Source: a virus. Taken from it: a stretch of 52,885 bases of DNA. The stretch is taken from positions 1-52,885 of IMG/VR virus record IMGVR_UViG_3300037493_004106, one strand, 5' to 3'. The translations under genes and the position numbers were made by a program. Of this stretch, positions 13,962-21,146 are shown piece by piece. The first letter of the stretch is position 1. Each line of letters opens with the position of its first letter. The notes under the pieces are model-generated. The model ran no database searches, was not told the origin of the DNA, and saw only the letters and a program-made list of their open reading frames with translations.

Positions 13962-14240
13962 ATGCCTTGTACAGCATTGGAAATTAATAAAGAAGGTATT
14001 GCTCATAAAGTAAAATTCATTACTCAACAAAATGAAAAATACTTAGTTGTATTTATTTATGGTTGTAATAATGAATTTATACCTTATGGTAATCCTGAAC
14101 TTACAGCTTCTGATATGACAGAAGAAGAATATCACAAAAAGCTAAGACTTGAAGCAAATAAGAATGGTCAATTTATAAAAGAACAATCCACAGACCCAGA
14201 ATGGAATCCTAATTACAATAAACAAGATGTTGAACTTTAA
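13962..14240 (+). CDS. Hypothetical protein (92 aa)
   Basis: Starts 1 nt after the previous stop and overlaps the next gene by 14 nt. Soluble with a C-terminal STDPEWNPNYNKQDVE. No recognised motif. Confidence 0.65.
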   Translation: MPCTALEINKEGIAHKVKFITQQNEKYLVVFIYGCNNEFIPYGNPELTASDMTEEEYHKKLRLEANKNGQFIKEQSTDPEWNPNYNKQDVEL

Positions 14241-14538
14241 AGTTGTATGTATAAATGATTCTGATAAACCAGAAGATATTCCTTCATCCAAATGGGTAAA
14301 GAAAGATCAAATTTATACTGTAATAGAAGTAAGTAAAATGAGGATGCAAGGTAATAAACTGGGATTTAAACTAGCTGAAATTAATTTAGATAGTTGTTTC
14401 CCATATCAATACTTTGCATCTTCTAGATTTATGCCCTTACTAAGAATCAAAGATATGTCAATAGAAGAGACACTTGAAAGATTATTAGAAGAAGTAAAAA
14501 AGGAAGAATTACAAAATGAAAAAATACAGCAAGCGTAG
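14227..14538 (+). CDS. Small conserved-looking phage protein (103 aa)
   Basis: The pattern FKVVCINDSDKPEDIPSSKW, then YTVIEVSKMRMQGNKLGFKL, ending in PYQYFASSRFMPL is the look of a widespread small phage domain with an SH3-like barrel and a C-terminal helix (IEETLERLLEEVKKEELQ). No biochemical role is known to me. Confidence 0.65.
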   Translation: MLNFKVVCINDSDKPEDIPSSKWVKKDQIYTVIEVSKMRMQGNKLGFKLAEINLDSCFPYQYFASSRFMPLLRIKDMSIEETLERLLEEVKKEELQNEKIQQA

Positions 14539-14608
14539 TACACATGCATTAATTATAGCTTATGTAGCTTTAGTTATAACCTTATTGATGCTTTTTAAAA
14601 TCATTTAA
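14516..14608 (+). CDS. Single-pass mini membrane protein (30 aa), tentative
   Basis: Starts within the previous gene. Basic N-terminus (KKYSKRSTH) then one hydrophobic helix (ALIIAYVALVITLLMLFKII). Could be a small holin/antiholin-type or early membrane peptide, but size and overlap make it uncertain. Confidence 0.35.
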   Translation: MKKYSKRSTHALIIAYVALVITLLMLFKII

Positions 14609-14615
14609 ATTATTT

Positions 14616-15308
14616 ATGGAAAAAGAATTATCACTTGCCGCGAGGAGGAAGATATACTATTGTTGTGTAAAAAATAATAAAACAATGATTGACACTTCTA
14701 AAATGTTAAACCTGCATATAGATGTTATAAGACAATACATGGAAAAGTTATTCTTAGATCCTAAAGAAAGATTAAAAGTAACTTCTAGTAAAGATTTGAT
14801 ATATCCTGAAAAAAGAAAAATATGTAGTGAATTTACTGGATATTATATGGAACTTACTGAAGATGATATGTTAGTTGGACCAATGTATGATCTTAAAGAA
14901 GTATCTAAAGAAGACTTTATTTATTATCCAACTAAAGTAGAATCTTTTACTGAAAGATTTAAAAGGATAATGGATAGTGGTGTTGAATTTTATCAGGAAT
15001 TTGAAAAACAGGATACCTTACCAAAAGAACCAATTAAGGGAAGAAAGAAAAAATTCAAGTATTATATAGTAGATGAGAAAGGAAAATACTTTTGTTATAA
15101 CACTTTTAGAGGAAAAGCCACTATGGTTAATCCAAATAAAAATAATAAAGCTCCTGTTACAGCAGCAGTAATGACAAAAGAAAATGCTGAAAATAAAATT
15201 GCTCACTTATTAGAGCATACACCTAATCTATCTAATACATTAGAAAAAGAAAGGAAAAAAAGAAATTTTAATGATTTTGAAACACTACGCCTTTTAAAAA
15301 AAGAATAA
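14616..15308 (+). CDS. Hypothetical protein with HTH-like N-terminus (230 aa)
   Basis: The first 45 residues (LSLAARRKIYYCCVKNNKTM, then IDTSKMLNLHIDVIRQYME) resemble a helix-turn-helix. The middle is acidic-aromatic and followed by a very basic segment (KGRKKKFKYYIVDEKGKYF). A DNA-binding or regulatory role is inferred only from the helix pattern. Confidence 0.6.
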   Translation: MEKELSLAARRKIYYCCVKNNKTMIDTSKMLNLHIDVIRQYMEKLFLDPKERLKVTSSKDLIYPEKRKICSEFTGYYMELTEDDMLVGPMYDLKEVSKEDFIYYPTKVESFTERFKRIMDSGVEFYQEFEKQDTLPKEPIKGRKKKFKYYIVDEKGKYFCYNTFRGKATMVNPNKNNKAPVTAAVMTKENAENKIAHLLEHTPNLSNTLEKERKKRNFNDFETLRLLKKE

Positions 15309-15310
15309 CT

Positions 15311-15754
15311 ATGAGTAAAATATTATTAATAATTGGTAGCATATCTGTTGGAATAATAGTAGGTGCTATAGTCTTTGAAAAACCTATTTATAATAAACAA
15401 AATTTTATAAATGAAACAAGTAAAGAAAAAGATACACTACCTGCATTAACAAAAGAGAATGTTCTTAAAGAAATTATATTGGCTGATATCAAAGAACCAT
15501 TGATAGTATATAAACAAATATTAAAAGAAACTGGTCATCTTAAATGCAAAAACTGCTCATTAAAGTATAATAATCTATTCGGGTTTACTTCTAAAAAGAT
15601 GATTAAATTTAACCATTGGATAGATAGTATAGCTTTTTATAAAGAGTGGCAAAAGCAATATAAAAATGGTGACTATTATGCTTTCTTAATAAAAGTATGG
15701 GGTGCGCCTAATATGGAAAAGTATGTAGAAACACTTAAACAAATTAGAATATAG
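15311..15754 (+). CDS. Signal-anchored glucosaminidase, candidate endolysin
   Basis: Residues 4-22 (ILLIIGSISVGIIVGAIVF) form a weakly hydrophobic, Gly/Ser-rich anchor of the SAR type. A linker leads to a glucosaminidase/FlgJ-like lysozyme fold: IKEPLIVYKQILKETG with candidate catalytic E73, NNLFGF (88-92), and IDSIAFYKEWQKQY with the usual GxPxxEKYVETLKQI end. It would cleave peptidoglycan in the periplasm. It is not next to the spanin-like genes (about 4 kb away on the other strand). A pair of cysteines at 79 and 82 is present. Family assignment is from motif reading only. Confidence 0.65.
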   Translation: MSKILLIIGSISVGIIVGAIVFEKPIYNKQNFINETSKEKDTLPALTKENVLKEIILADIKEPLIVYKQILKETGHLKCKNCSLKYNNLFGFTSKKMIKFNHWIDSIAFYKEWQKQYKNGDYYAFLIKVWGAPNMEKYVETLKQIRI

Positions 15755-15774
15755 AAATAGTAAAAAACAAGAAG

Positions 15775-16152
15775 ATGAGTAAAACACAATTACAAATAGA
15801 TGAAAAATTCTACCATCCTGACTTAAATCTTTTACTTTGTTGTCGTGATATATACTTTAATATGTGTTATGATGATGAAACTTATACTAGTCATTTAAAG
15901 GATTATAAAAAAAGATACATAATAGATAATTCTGGATCATTTCATACTTCTGATTATAAGTTTAAAAATGACTGGAAAGAGTTTATTGTTATTGATGCTA
16001 AATTTGATGGTGGAACTAGTGGTCATGATCCCTATCCTGATGCTTGGGTAGTATATTGTAGTCCTATTGAAGATCCTAACATTATTATCAAATTTCATCA
16101 ATTAACTCATTGTTATGCTCATACCATTGATGAAGTTAACCTAATAAATTAA
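15775..16152 (+). CDS. Hypothetical protein (125 aa)
   Basis: Not recognised. Aromatic and acidic with a central conserved-looking stretch (FIVIDAKFDGGTSGHDPYPD followed by AWVVYC) and cysteines. Soluble. 20 nt after the endolysin candidate. Confidence 0.65.
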   Translation: MSKTQLQIDEKFYHPDLNLLLCCRDIYFNMCYDDETYTSHLKDYKKRYIIDNSGSFHTSDYKFKNDWKEFIVIDAKFDGGTSGHDPYPDAWVVYCSPIEDPNIIIKFHQLTHCYAHTIDEVNLIN

Positions 16153-16168
16153 GTAAAAGAGATAAATT

Positions 16169-16531
16169 ATGAATAAATTAAAAGATATAGTACCAATACA
16201 ACAAGAGAGAGACTTAAAAGAATTAGGTTTTAATTTTGAGAATGAACATTGTTATCTAAAAGAAAAGCTTTCTCTATTTAAAGTTGAAGAACCTTATGAT
16301 ACTTTTGATCTTATATTATTCTCACAAGCTTTTAGATGGTTTAGAGAGAAACATGGTCATGCAGGTTTTATAGAATTAATAGAACCAGAATATGGTGGTG
16401 ACTATGGATATGCTATTTATTACAAACTTAATCATCTATCAGTAGATCACTGGAACAAAGGTTTTAAAACCTATGAAGAAGCAGAACTTGCTTGTCTAGA
16501 TAAACTAATAGAAATAGTAAAAACTAAATAA
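16169..16531 (+). CDS. Conserved-looking phage protein (120 aa)
   Basis: The FSQAFRWFREKHGHAGFIE motif and the terminal YEEAELACLDKLIEIVK resemble a common small phage family of unknown function (QAFRWFREK type). One nt separates it from the next gene, indicating an operon. Confidence 0.75.
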   Translation: MNKLKDIVPIQQERDLKELGFNFENEHCYLKEKLSLFKVEEPYDTFDLILFSQAFRWFREKHGHAGFIELIEPEYGGDYGYAIYYKLNHLSVDHWNKGFKTYEEAELACLDKLIEIVKTK

Positions 16532-16532
16532 G

Positions 16533-16742
16533 ATGACACCAAAAGGAAAAGCAGAAGAGTTATGGATTACTTATAGGTTTGCATTATCGATTAAGAATGC
16601 ACCATTAGGTGAACAAAAAGATTTAATAGCTAAGCAATGTGCTTTAATAGCAGTTGATGAGATATTAAAAGTAGCTTTTTATGCAACAGATGAAATATAT
16701 AATTATTATTTAGAAGTGAAACAAGAAATAGAAAAATTATGA
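16533..16742 (+). CDS. Small conserved-looking phage protein (69 aa)
   Basis: Helical pattern (KGKAEELWITYRFAL, then AKQCALIAVDEILK and YYLEVKQEIEKL) matches a small phage protein type often found near replication genes. No known activity. The stop overlaps the lipoprotein ATG (ATGA). Confidence 0.75.
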   Translation: MTPKGKAEELWITYRFALSIKNAPLGEQKDLIAKQCALIAVDEILKVAFYATDEIYNYYLEVKQEIEKL

Positions 16743-16966
16743 AAAAAACAATTTTAGCAATCGCGGTTGTAGCTTTAATTAGCTCCTGCAAAAAAGATGA
16801 ACCATGTAATTGTGGAATAATTCAATCAGATAATGCGCAAAACTACAGTGTAGTAATCAAGAATGAGTGTAGTGACAATAACAAAGAATTTGTTCTAAGT
16901 CAAGGTGACTGGATGAATGCTTATGTTGGTAGTAGATATTGTATAACAAATATAGATAAGTGGTAA
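16739..16966 (+). CDS. Lipoprotein (75 aa), candidate superinfection-exclusion factor
   Basis: Short signal peptide (KKTILAIAVVALISSC) with a lipobox cysteine at 17, immediately followed by KKDEPC, a charged stretch similar to the surface export signal of Bacteroidota lipoproteins. The mature part is about 58 residues with four more cysteines. Small phage lipoproteins commonly block superinfection or DNA entry. That role here is inferred from type and position in the early accessory block. Confidence 0.7.
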   Translation: MKKTILAIAVVALISSCKKDEPCNCGIIQSDNAQNYSVVIKNECSDNNKEFVLSQGDWMNAYVGSRYCITNIDKW

Positions 16967-16992
16967 TATAAATAATACAAATAACAAATAAT

Positions 16993-17274
16993 ATGAAACT
17001 ACTAGGTAAAAGAGTACTGGTAAAGAAACCAGCAAGAAAAGAATCAAAGATTGAATTAAGTGAAGTAGATAAAGCTTCTATTGATGCAGATCTAATGAAA
17101 AGTTATACTGCGCTTGAAGTTACACATGTTGGTGATGAAGTTACCAATGTTGTAGTAGGTGATCGCGTATATATTGGTACATCATTAGAACGCGCTGAAG
17201 TAATCCAAATAGAGAATGATTATTTCTTTATGGTAGCTGATAGAGACATATCAATAATCTGGAAAAAAGATTAA
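16993..17274 (+). CDS. GroES-like co-chaperonin
   Basis: The 93-aa length and pattern fit a chaperonin-10 fold: LGKRVLVKK at the N-terminus, a mobile-loop-like insert (about 15-40), VTHVGDEVTNVVVGDRVYIG and AEVIQIENDYFFMVADRDIS at the end. No GroEL is present, so it would work with host GroEL like T4 gp31. Alternatively, it might only share the fold. It has its own A-rich leader. Confidence 0.65.
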   Translation: MKLLGKRVLVKKPARKESKIELSEVDKASIDADLMKSYTALEVTHVGDEVTNVVVGDRVYIGTSLERAEVIQIENDYFFMVADRDISIIWKKD

Positions 17275-17276
17275 TC

Positions 17277-17528
17277 ATGAAAGTTAATCTTAAAGATATA
17301 TGTAAAGACAAGGAGATGCTTAAGTATCTCCAGTCTATACTTAGAGATCAACCAGTAACTAAAGGATTTGCTACTAAGCTTGAGAAGGTAATACGCCTTT
17401 ATGAAGAAATAGAAGTGGATCTAGAGATGTGTGGTGAATCTATTGTAGAAATAGATATGCCAAGATTAGATGCTATTGAGGAGCGTAACAAGATGCTAGG
17501 TTTCCTTAATAATGCTGATGATATATAA
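17277..17528 (+). CDS. Hypothetical protein (83 aa)
   Basis: Follows the GroES-like gene by 2 nt. Acidic helices (KDICKDKEMLKYLQSILRD, IDMPRLDAIEERNKML). No recognised motif. Confidence 0.65.
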   Translation: MKVNLKDICKDKEMLKYLQSILRDQPVTKGFATKLEKVIRLYEEIEVDLEMCGESIVEIDMPRLDAIEERNKMLGFLNNADDI

Positions 17529-17549
17529 TTAATAAAATTATAATAAAAA

Positions 17550-17684
17550 ATGGAAAATATTACAACAGAAAACAGACCTTTAGTAGGTGGTATGCAGATT
17601 TTTAAGAAAACTGCAGAAGAGAAAGCTGAAATTAAAAAGATGAAAGCTCTCTACAAAAAAGAACAGTCTAAACATAAAAAGTAA
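17550..17684 (+). CDS. Small basic protein (44 aa)
   Basis: A-rich leader (TAATAAAAA) then MENITTENRPLVGGMQIF and a lysine-rich helix. Fits tightly between two real genes (3 nt to the next ATG). Function unknown. Confidence 0.5.
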   Translation: MENITTENRPLVGGMQIFKKTAEEKAEIKKMKALYKKEQSKHKK

Positions 17685-17687
17685 ATT

Positions 17688-17972
17688 ATGTCTACAGAAT
17701 TAGATATAGAAGCTCAAATAGATGAAGCTATAAAAGAGCTTATTGAACCTACAAAAAGCATCATATTATATAATGATAATCATAATACATTTGAGCATGT
17801 GATTAAATACTTAATTAGGTATTGCGAACACAATCATGAACAAGCTGAGCAATGTGCTACTGTAGTTCATTTTAATGGTAAATGTGATGTTAAAAGAGGA
17901 TCAGAAATTAAATTAAAGCCTATTTATGAAGCTTTATTAGATAAAGGATTAAAAGTAAAAATTGAAGAATAA
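17688..17972 (+). CDS. clpS: ClpS-like protease adaptor
   Basis: The pattern LYNDNHNTFEHVIKYLIRYC, then HEQAEQCATVVHFNGKCDVK and a C-terminal L-x-D-K-G-L end matches the ClpS core fold (94 aa). The N-degron pocket residues are recognisable: N29 and D30 with N31 where Asp is usual, and H61 in VVHFNGK. ClpS selects N-end-rule substrates for ClpAP. A phage copy could redirect or saturate the host protease. The stop overlaps the AlkB-like ATG by 1 nt. Confidence 0.85.
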   Translation: MSTELDIEAQIDEAIKELIEPTKSIILYNDNHNTFEHVIKYLIRYCEHNHEQAEQCATVVHFNGKCDVKRGSEIKLKPIYEALLDKGLKVKIEE

Positions 17973-18424
17973 TGAAAATTATAGAAAACTTTGTTGATCA
18001 AAATTTTGAAAATGAAATTCTCAAAATGATCCCAGAAAAAATAAGTAATACTAAAGATAGAAATCAAGTAATAAGATATGGTACAAGGAGACCTTATCCA
18101 TCTGATATTAAATCTGACATTATTCCTGATCTGTTCCTATCTATAAAAGATATTAAATTTGATTCTGTTACTATAAATGAATATAAAGCAGGACAAAAAA
18201 TAGATTGGCATATTGATAGGGTAGATGCTGGTAATGATATTTATATAATTAGCTTATTAAGTACTGCTGTTTTAAAGTTTAGAAAAGATAATGAAGTAAA
18301 GGAGTTTCCTTTACCTAGATACTCTTTAGCAATAATGTCTGATGAGCTTAGATATGAATGGGAACATGGTTTATTTGCACCTCTTGATAGAATTTCTGTA
18401 GTATTTAGAAATTCAAATAAGTAA
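17972..18424 (+). CDS. AlkB-like 2-oxoglutarate/Fe(II) dioxygenase
   Basis: A compact 150-aa domain with the full iron site: H80 and D82 (WHIDR), H132 (WEHGL), and the 2OG-binding arginines R140 and R146 (DRISVVFRN). The DELRYEW element before H132 is typical of AlkB. It should reverse alkyl lesions on DNA or RNA, or hydroxylate another substrate. It overlaps the ClpS stop by 1 nt and is part of an accessory operon that also serves DNA quality control, with UNG 0.7 kb away. Confidence 0.85.
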   Translation: MKIIENFVDQNFENEILKMIPEKISNTKDRNQVIRYGTRRPYPSDIKSDIIPDLFLSIKDIKFDSVTINEYKAGQKIDWHIDRVDAGNDIYIISLLSTAVLKFRKDNEVKEFPLPRYSLAIMSDELRYEWEHGLFAPLDRISVVFRNSNK

Positions 18425-18425
18425 T

Positions 18426-18830
18426 ATGGAAAAACATAACATCTTTCATGGACAATTTATTTGTGACAATGCAGGGAATATTGTTCCAGCTAACAAAAGC
18501 ACTGCTGAAAAATATAATCTTTTTAAGAAAGGCATAGAGAAGAATCAAAAGATTGATGTATTTATGGAAACTAATGAAGATAATGGTACTGTTCCACAAA
18601 TAGCAAAAATACATGTTTGTATAAGAGAATTATCTCTATATACTGGTTATACTTTTGAGGAAATGAAAAAAATAGTTAAAGAAAAGTCAGGTCTATGTTT
18701 TACTATAACAGAAAATGATCAAGAGAAAGAATTTTGCAAATCATTTGGTGATTGTAGTAAAGAAGAATTAGCCCTGGCGATAGAAACTATTATTCAAATA
18801 GGAGATGAAACTGGTATTAACTTTCGCTAG
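18426..18830 (+). CDS. Phage protein with conserved-looking C-terminal helix (134 aa)
   Basis: Begins 1 nt after the AlkB-like gene. Segment KIHVCIRELSLYTGYTFEEM, then KSFGDCSKEELALAIETIIQ and IGDETGINFR reads like a small recombination-associated phage family, but the name is not certain. It converges with the minus-strand gene at 18817 (14-nt tail overlap). Confidence 0.7.
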   Translation: MEKHNIFHGQFICDNAGNIVPANKSTAEKYNLFKKGIEKNQKIDVFMETNEDNGTVPQIAKIHVCIRELSLYTGYTFEEMKKIVKEKSGLCFTITENDQEKEFCKSFGDCSKEELALAIETIIQIGDETGINFR

Positions 18831-19128
18831 GCTTCTGGAACTTTCCCTTTTCATCAACTTCAACTTCCATATCCTTAAGAATACCTTGCTTTTTTGATTC
18901 GCTTTCAATTTCATGAATTAGTACTAAAAGAGTCAGTAAATGATATTCATATTCATTCTCTGGCTCTTTGGTTTTTATTTTTTCTATTATCTCATTTACT
19001 TCTTCAGGAGTCTTCTGAGATAAATGATAAACTGCAAGTTCTTGCAATCTAGCAGTAAATCCACCACTTACTTCTATCTTTATGATAGAATCAAATGGAA
19101 TTCCTTTAAATTTTAATTTTTTATTCAT
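18817..19128 (-). CDS. Minus-strand small protein (103 aa)
   Basis: Helical, charged protein (SGGFTARLQELAVYHLSQKT followed by PEEVNEIIEKIKTKEPENE) with strong coding appearance and its own perfect promoter, against a surrounding plus-strand block. Its start is 4 nt downstream of the -7 element, implying a leaderless mRNA. No family was recognised. Being read opposite to early genes, it may be expressed at another stage. Confidence 0.75.
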   Translation of the reverse strand: MNKKLKFKGIPFDSIIKIEVSGGFTARLQELAVYHLSQKTPEEVNEIIEKIKTKEPENEYEYHLLTLLVLIHEIESESKKQGILKDMEVEVDEKGKFQKPSES

Positions 19129-19132
19129 GACA

Positions 19133-19163
19133 CAAATTTAATAAATTTATTTATAATGGCAAA
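19133..19163 (-). promoter_or_regulatory. Perfect Bacteroidota promoter, minus strand
   Basis: On the minus strand, TTTG (19163-19160), exactly 19 nt, then TAAATTTG (19140-19133), then TGTC and the ATG at 19128. It lies over the start of the opposing uracil-DNA glycosylase gene at 19156. Initiation around the A of the ATG is expected. Confidence 0.8.
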
Positions 19164-19866
19164 CATTGATATTGAAGAGATTAAACTTAAACTATATGAT
19201 AAGATTAAAGACTCTGGATGGGGATTTAAACTAAAATCATTTATACTTTCTGATGAATTTAGTAGAATATTAACTACTTTAAGAGATCAAAGTGATGAAG
19301 GTAAAAAGTTTGTCCCACAAATTAAATATTTGTTTAGAGCATTTGAGGAATGTCCTTATGATAAACTTAAAGTTATAATGATTGGACAAGATCCCTACCC
19401 TTATGTTAATGTACCTGATGGTATTGCTTTTTCATGTTCTTTAAAAGGAACACCTGAAGCATCATTAAGCTTTATGTTTAAGGAGATAAATGATACAGTA
19501 TATAAAGATCCTACAAGGGTTCATAATGCTGACCTAGCTAGATGGTCTAATCAAGGGATGCTTATGCTAAATGTAGCATTAACAACAACATTTAATAAAG
19601 TAGGTGAACACTATGAGCTATGGAAACCATTTATAAGTTTCTTATTAGATATGATTGTTGCAGATAAGAAATCAATGGTATATGTATTTCTTGGTAAGAA
19701 GGCTAAAGAATGGGAAGATATGATACCAGATGATAATATAAAAATTAAATGTAATCACCCGGCATATGCAGCACATCTAAAAGAAAAAAGTTGGAACTCT
19801 TATGATATGTTTAATAAAGTAAATGAAAGCTTAAGAGAACTAGGAAAAGATGAAATTGTGTGGTAA
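19156..19866 (+). CDS. ung: Uracil-DNA glycosylase (family 1)
   Basis: GQDPYP (G77-P82) contains the catalytic Asp D79, followed by DGIAFSC. The DNA-binding loop appears as CNHPAYAAH with H201, where HPSP is usual. Motif LLMLN...F-x-LGKKAKEW matches. The 236-aa length fits a single-domain UNG. It removes uracil from DNA, either as repair or to shape phage base composition. It starts within the divergent minus-strand promoter region. Confidence 0.92.
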   Translation: MANIDIEEIKLKLYDKIKDSGWGFKLKSFILSDEFSRILTTLRDQSDEGKKFVPQIKYLFRAFEECPYDKLKVIMIGQDPYPYVNVPDGIAFSCSLKGTPEASLSFMFKEINDTVYKDPTRVHNADLARWSNQGMLMLNVALTTTFNKVGEHYELWKPFISFLLDMIVADKKSMVYVFLGKKAKEWEDMIPDDNIKIKCNHPAYAAHLKEKSWNSYDMFNKVNESLRELGKDEIVW

Positions 19867-20274
19867 TTACAGTAGTAATATAATAATTATTATAGTTAAT
19901 GCGCTACCAGTAGCAATCCATCCTGTCTTAAATATATCACGCATCTTCTGCAGTCTACTTACATCATCTTTTAATGTTTTAATATCTGCTTCTCTATTGG
20001 TAATAAGGGTATCTTTATACAAGACTTGCTTATTCAGATTATCAATTTGAATTTGTTTTTCATCTATAACCTGGTTTCTATTATTGATTTTAGCTTTAGC
20101 ATTTTCTAACAAGGTATCACATGCTTGACATTCTGTTATTAATGAAGCAATTTTTCTAAGCTCTGATAAGCCATAACACTTAATTGTATCTTGGCTTGAA
20201 GTTAAGGGCTGAGCGAATGATACTGTCCAATTGATCAGGAGTAGCATCAGAAACAATAAATTCAATTTTTTCAC
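19867..20274 (-). CDS. Spanin-like envelope protein (signal + coiled coil + C-terminal TM)
   Basis: 135 aa: N-terminal signal (KKLNLLFLMLLLINWTVSFAQ), a long coiled coil with an asparagine/glutamine-rich stretch (NNRNQVIDEKQIQIDNLNKQ), and a final hydrophobic helix (ALTIIIIILLL). An exported protein anchored at its end fits an outer or unimolecular spanin partner, except that no lipobox cysteine is seen. It overlaps the upstream TM/coiled-coil gene by 95 nt, as nested spanin genes do. Confidence 0.55.
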   Translation of the reverse strand: MKKLNLLFLMLLLINWTVSFAQPLTSSQDTIKCYGLSELRKIASLITECQACDTLLENAKAKINNRNQVIDEKQIQIDNLNKQVLYKDTLITNREADIKTLKDDVSRLQKMRDIFKTGWIATGSALTIIIIILLL

Positions 20275-20512
20275 GGGTTCTGGTAATTATTTGTGGTTCA
20301 ATAGATTCTAAACTATCATATGCTTTAATCAATTTTTGCTCATTTTCTTGACTAATTTTGAGTCTAGAATTTAATGCACTTATAGAATCCTTTAAATATT
20401 TATCATTATCACTTTGTAAGGTGGTTACAGAACTATCTTTAGTTAGAATCATTAACAAATTTATGATAATTATTAGGGTTAGAATAGATATTATTACTTG
20501 ATGGACTTTCAT
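20180..20512 (-). CDS. i-spanin-like protein (TM + coiled coil)
   Basis: The start at 20512 (MKVHQVIISILTL) is chosen over 20527 because it lies 4 nt after a TATTTTTG promoter element. 110 aa with one N-terminal helix (VIISILTLIIIINLLMIL) and a periplasmic coiled coil (DKYLKDSISALNSRLKISQE), ending TPDQLDSIIRSALNF. Together with the overlapping 19867-20274 gene it resembles an Rz/Rz1-type pair. Role in the final lysis step is inferred. Confidence 0.55.
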   Translation of the reverse strand: MKVHQVIISILTLIIIINLLMILTKDSSVTTLQSDNDKYLKDSISALNSRLKISQENEQKLIKAYDSLESIEPQIITRTREKIEFIVSDATPDQLDSIIRSALNFKPRYN

Positions 20513-20516
20513 TTTA

Positions 20517-20524
20517 CAAAAATA
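20517..20524 (-). promoter_or_regulatory. TAnnTTTG element before spanin-like gene
   Basis: Minus strand TATTTTTG, then TAAA and the ATG at 20512. The upstream -33 region is only T-rich rather than a clear TTTG. Same N4 spacing to the ATG as at 19128 and 10052. Confidence 0.5.
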
Positions 20525-20531
20525 CAAAAAT

Positions 20532-21146
20532 ATGGATATAAAAAAAAGACTGGCTTTAATGGAGATGTATGATATACAAATAAGAGCAAAGATAAGTCCT
20601 AATGAATTTTATTTATTATGTGCTATGCATCAGTGTATATCAACACCAAACTTAAATGTACACGCAGAACTTAGAAATTTAATGGACAAAGGCTTTGTTG
20701 CTGAAAATAATGTCCTTACACAAAAATCCTTATCATTAATTGATGAGATAGAAGGATACTTTAATGTAAAAAAGATAAAGGCTAAGAAAGAACTCATGGG
20801 TGATGACCCTAGAAAGATGATGCAAAAGTATATTGAAATGTGGCCAAAAGGTAAATTACCTACAGGTGCTGTATCAAGAGTAACTATAGAAAATATTGAA
20901 CCTCACTTTATGTGGTTCTTTAAAACATATAGATATGATTGGGATACAATACTAAAAGCAGCAGAAAGATATACAAATGAGAAAGAAAGAGAAGATTGGA
21001 AGTATTGTAAAAACTCTCAGTATTTTATTAGGAAACAAAGCCAAGACAAAACATATGTTTCTGACTTAGCTAATTATTGTGAAATAATACTATCTGGAGA
21101 TACTGATAATACAGAGCCAAGATATACAGAAAAAATATTTACATGA
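20532..21146 (+). CDS. Replication initiator / helicase-loader-like protein
   Basis: 204-aa protein with a winged-helix-like N-terminus (KISPNEFYLLCAMHQCI, VHAELRNLMDKGFVAEN) and a C-terminal helical part (YRYDWDTILKAAERYTNEKE, NSQYFIRKQSQDKTYVSDLA) that recalls replisome-organiser tails. It lies 190 nt upstream of the DnaB-type helicase. Divergent from the spanin-like operon with only 19 nt between starts. The loader role is inferred from context. Confidence 0.55.
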   Translation: MDIKKRLALMEMYDIQIRAKISPNEFYLLCAMHQCISTPNLNVHAELRNLMDKGFVAENNVLTQKSLSLIDEIEGYFNVKKIKAKKELMGDDPRKMMQKYIEMWPKGKLPTGAVSRVTIENIEPHFMWFFKTYRYDWDTILKAAERYTNEKEREDWKYCKNSQYFIRKQSQDKTYVSDLANYCEIILSGDTDNTEPRYTEKIFT

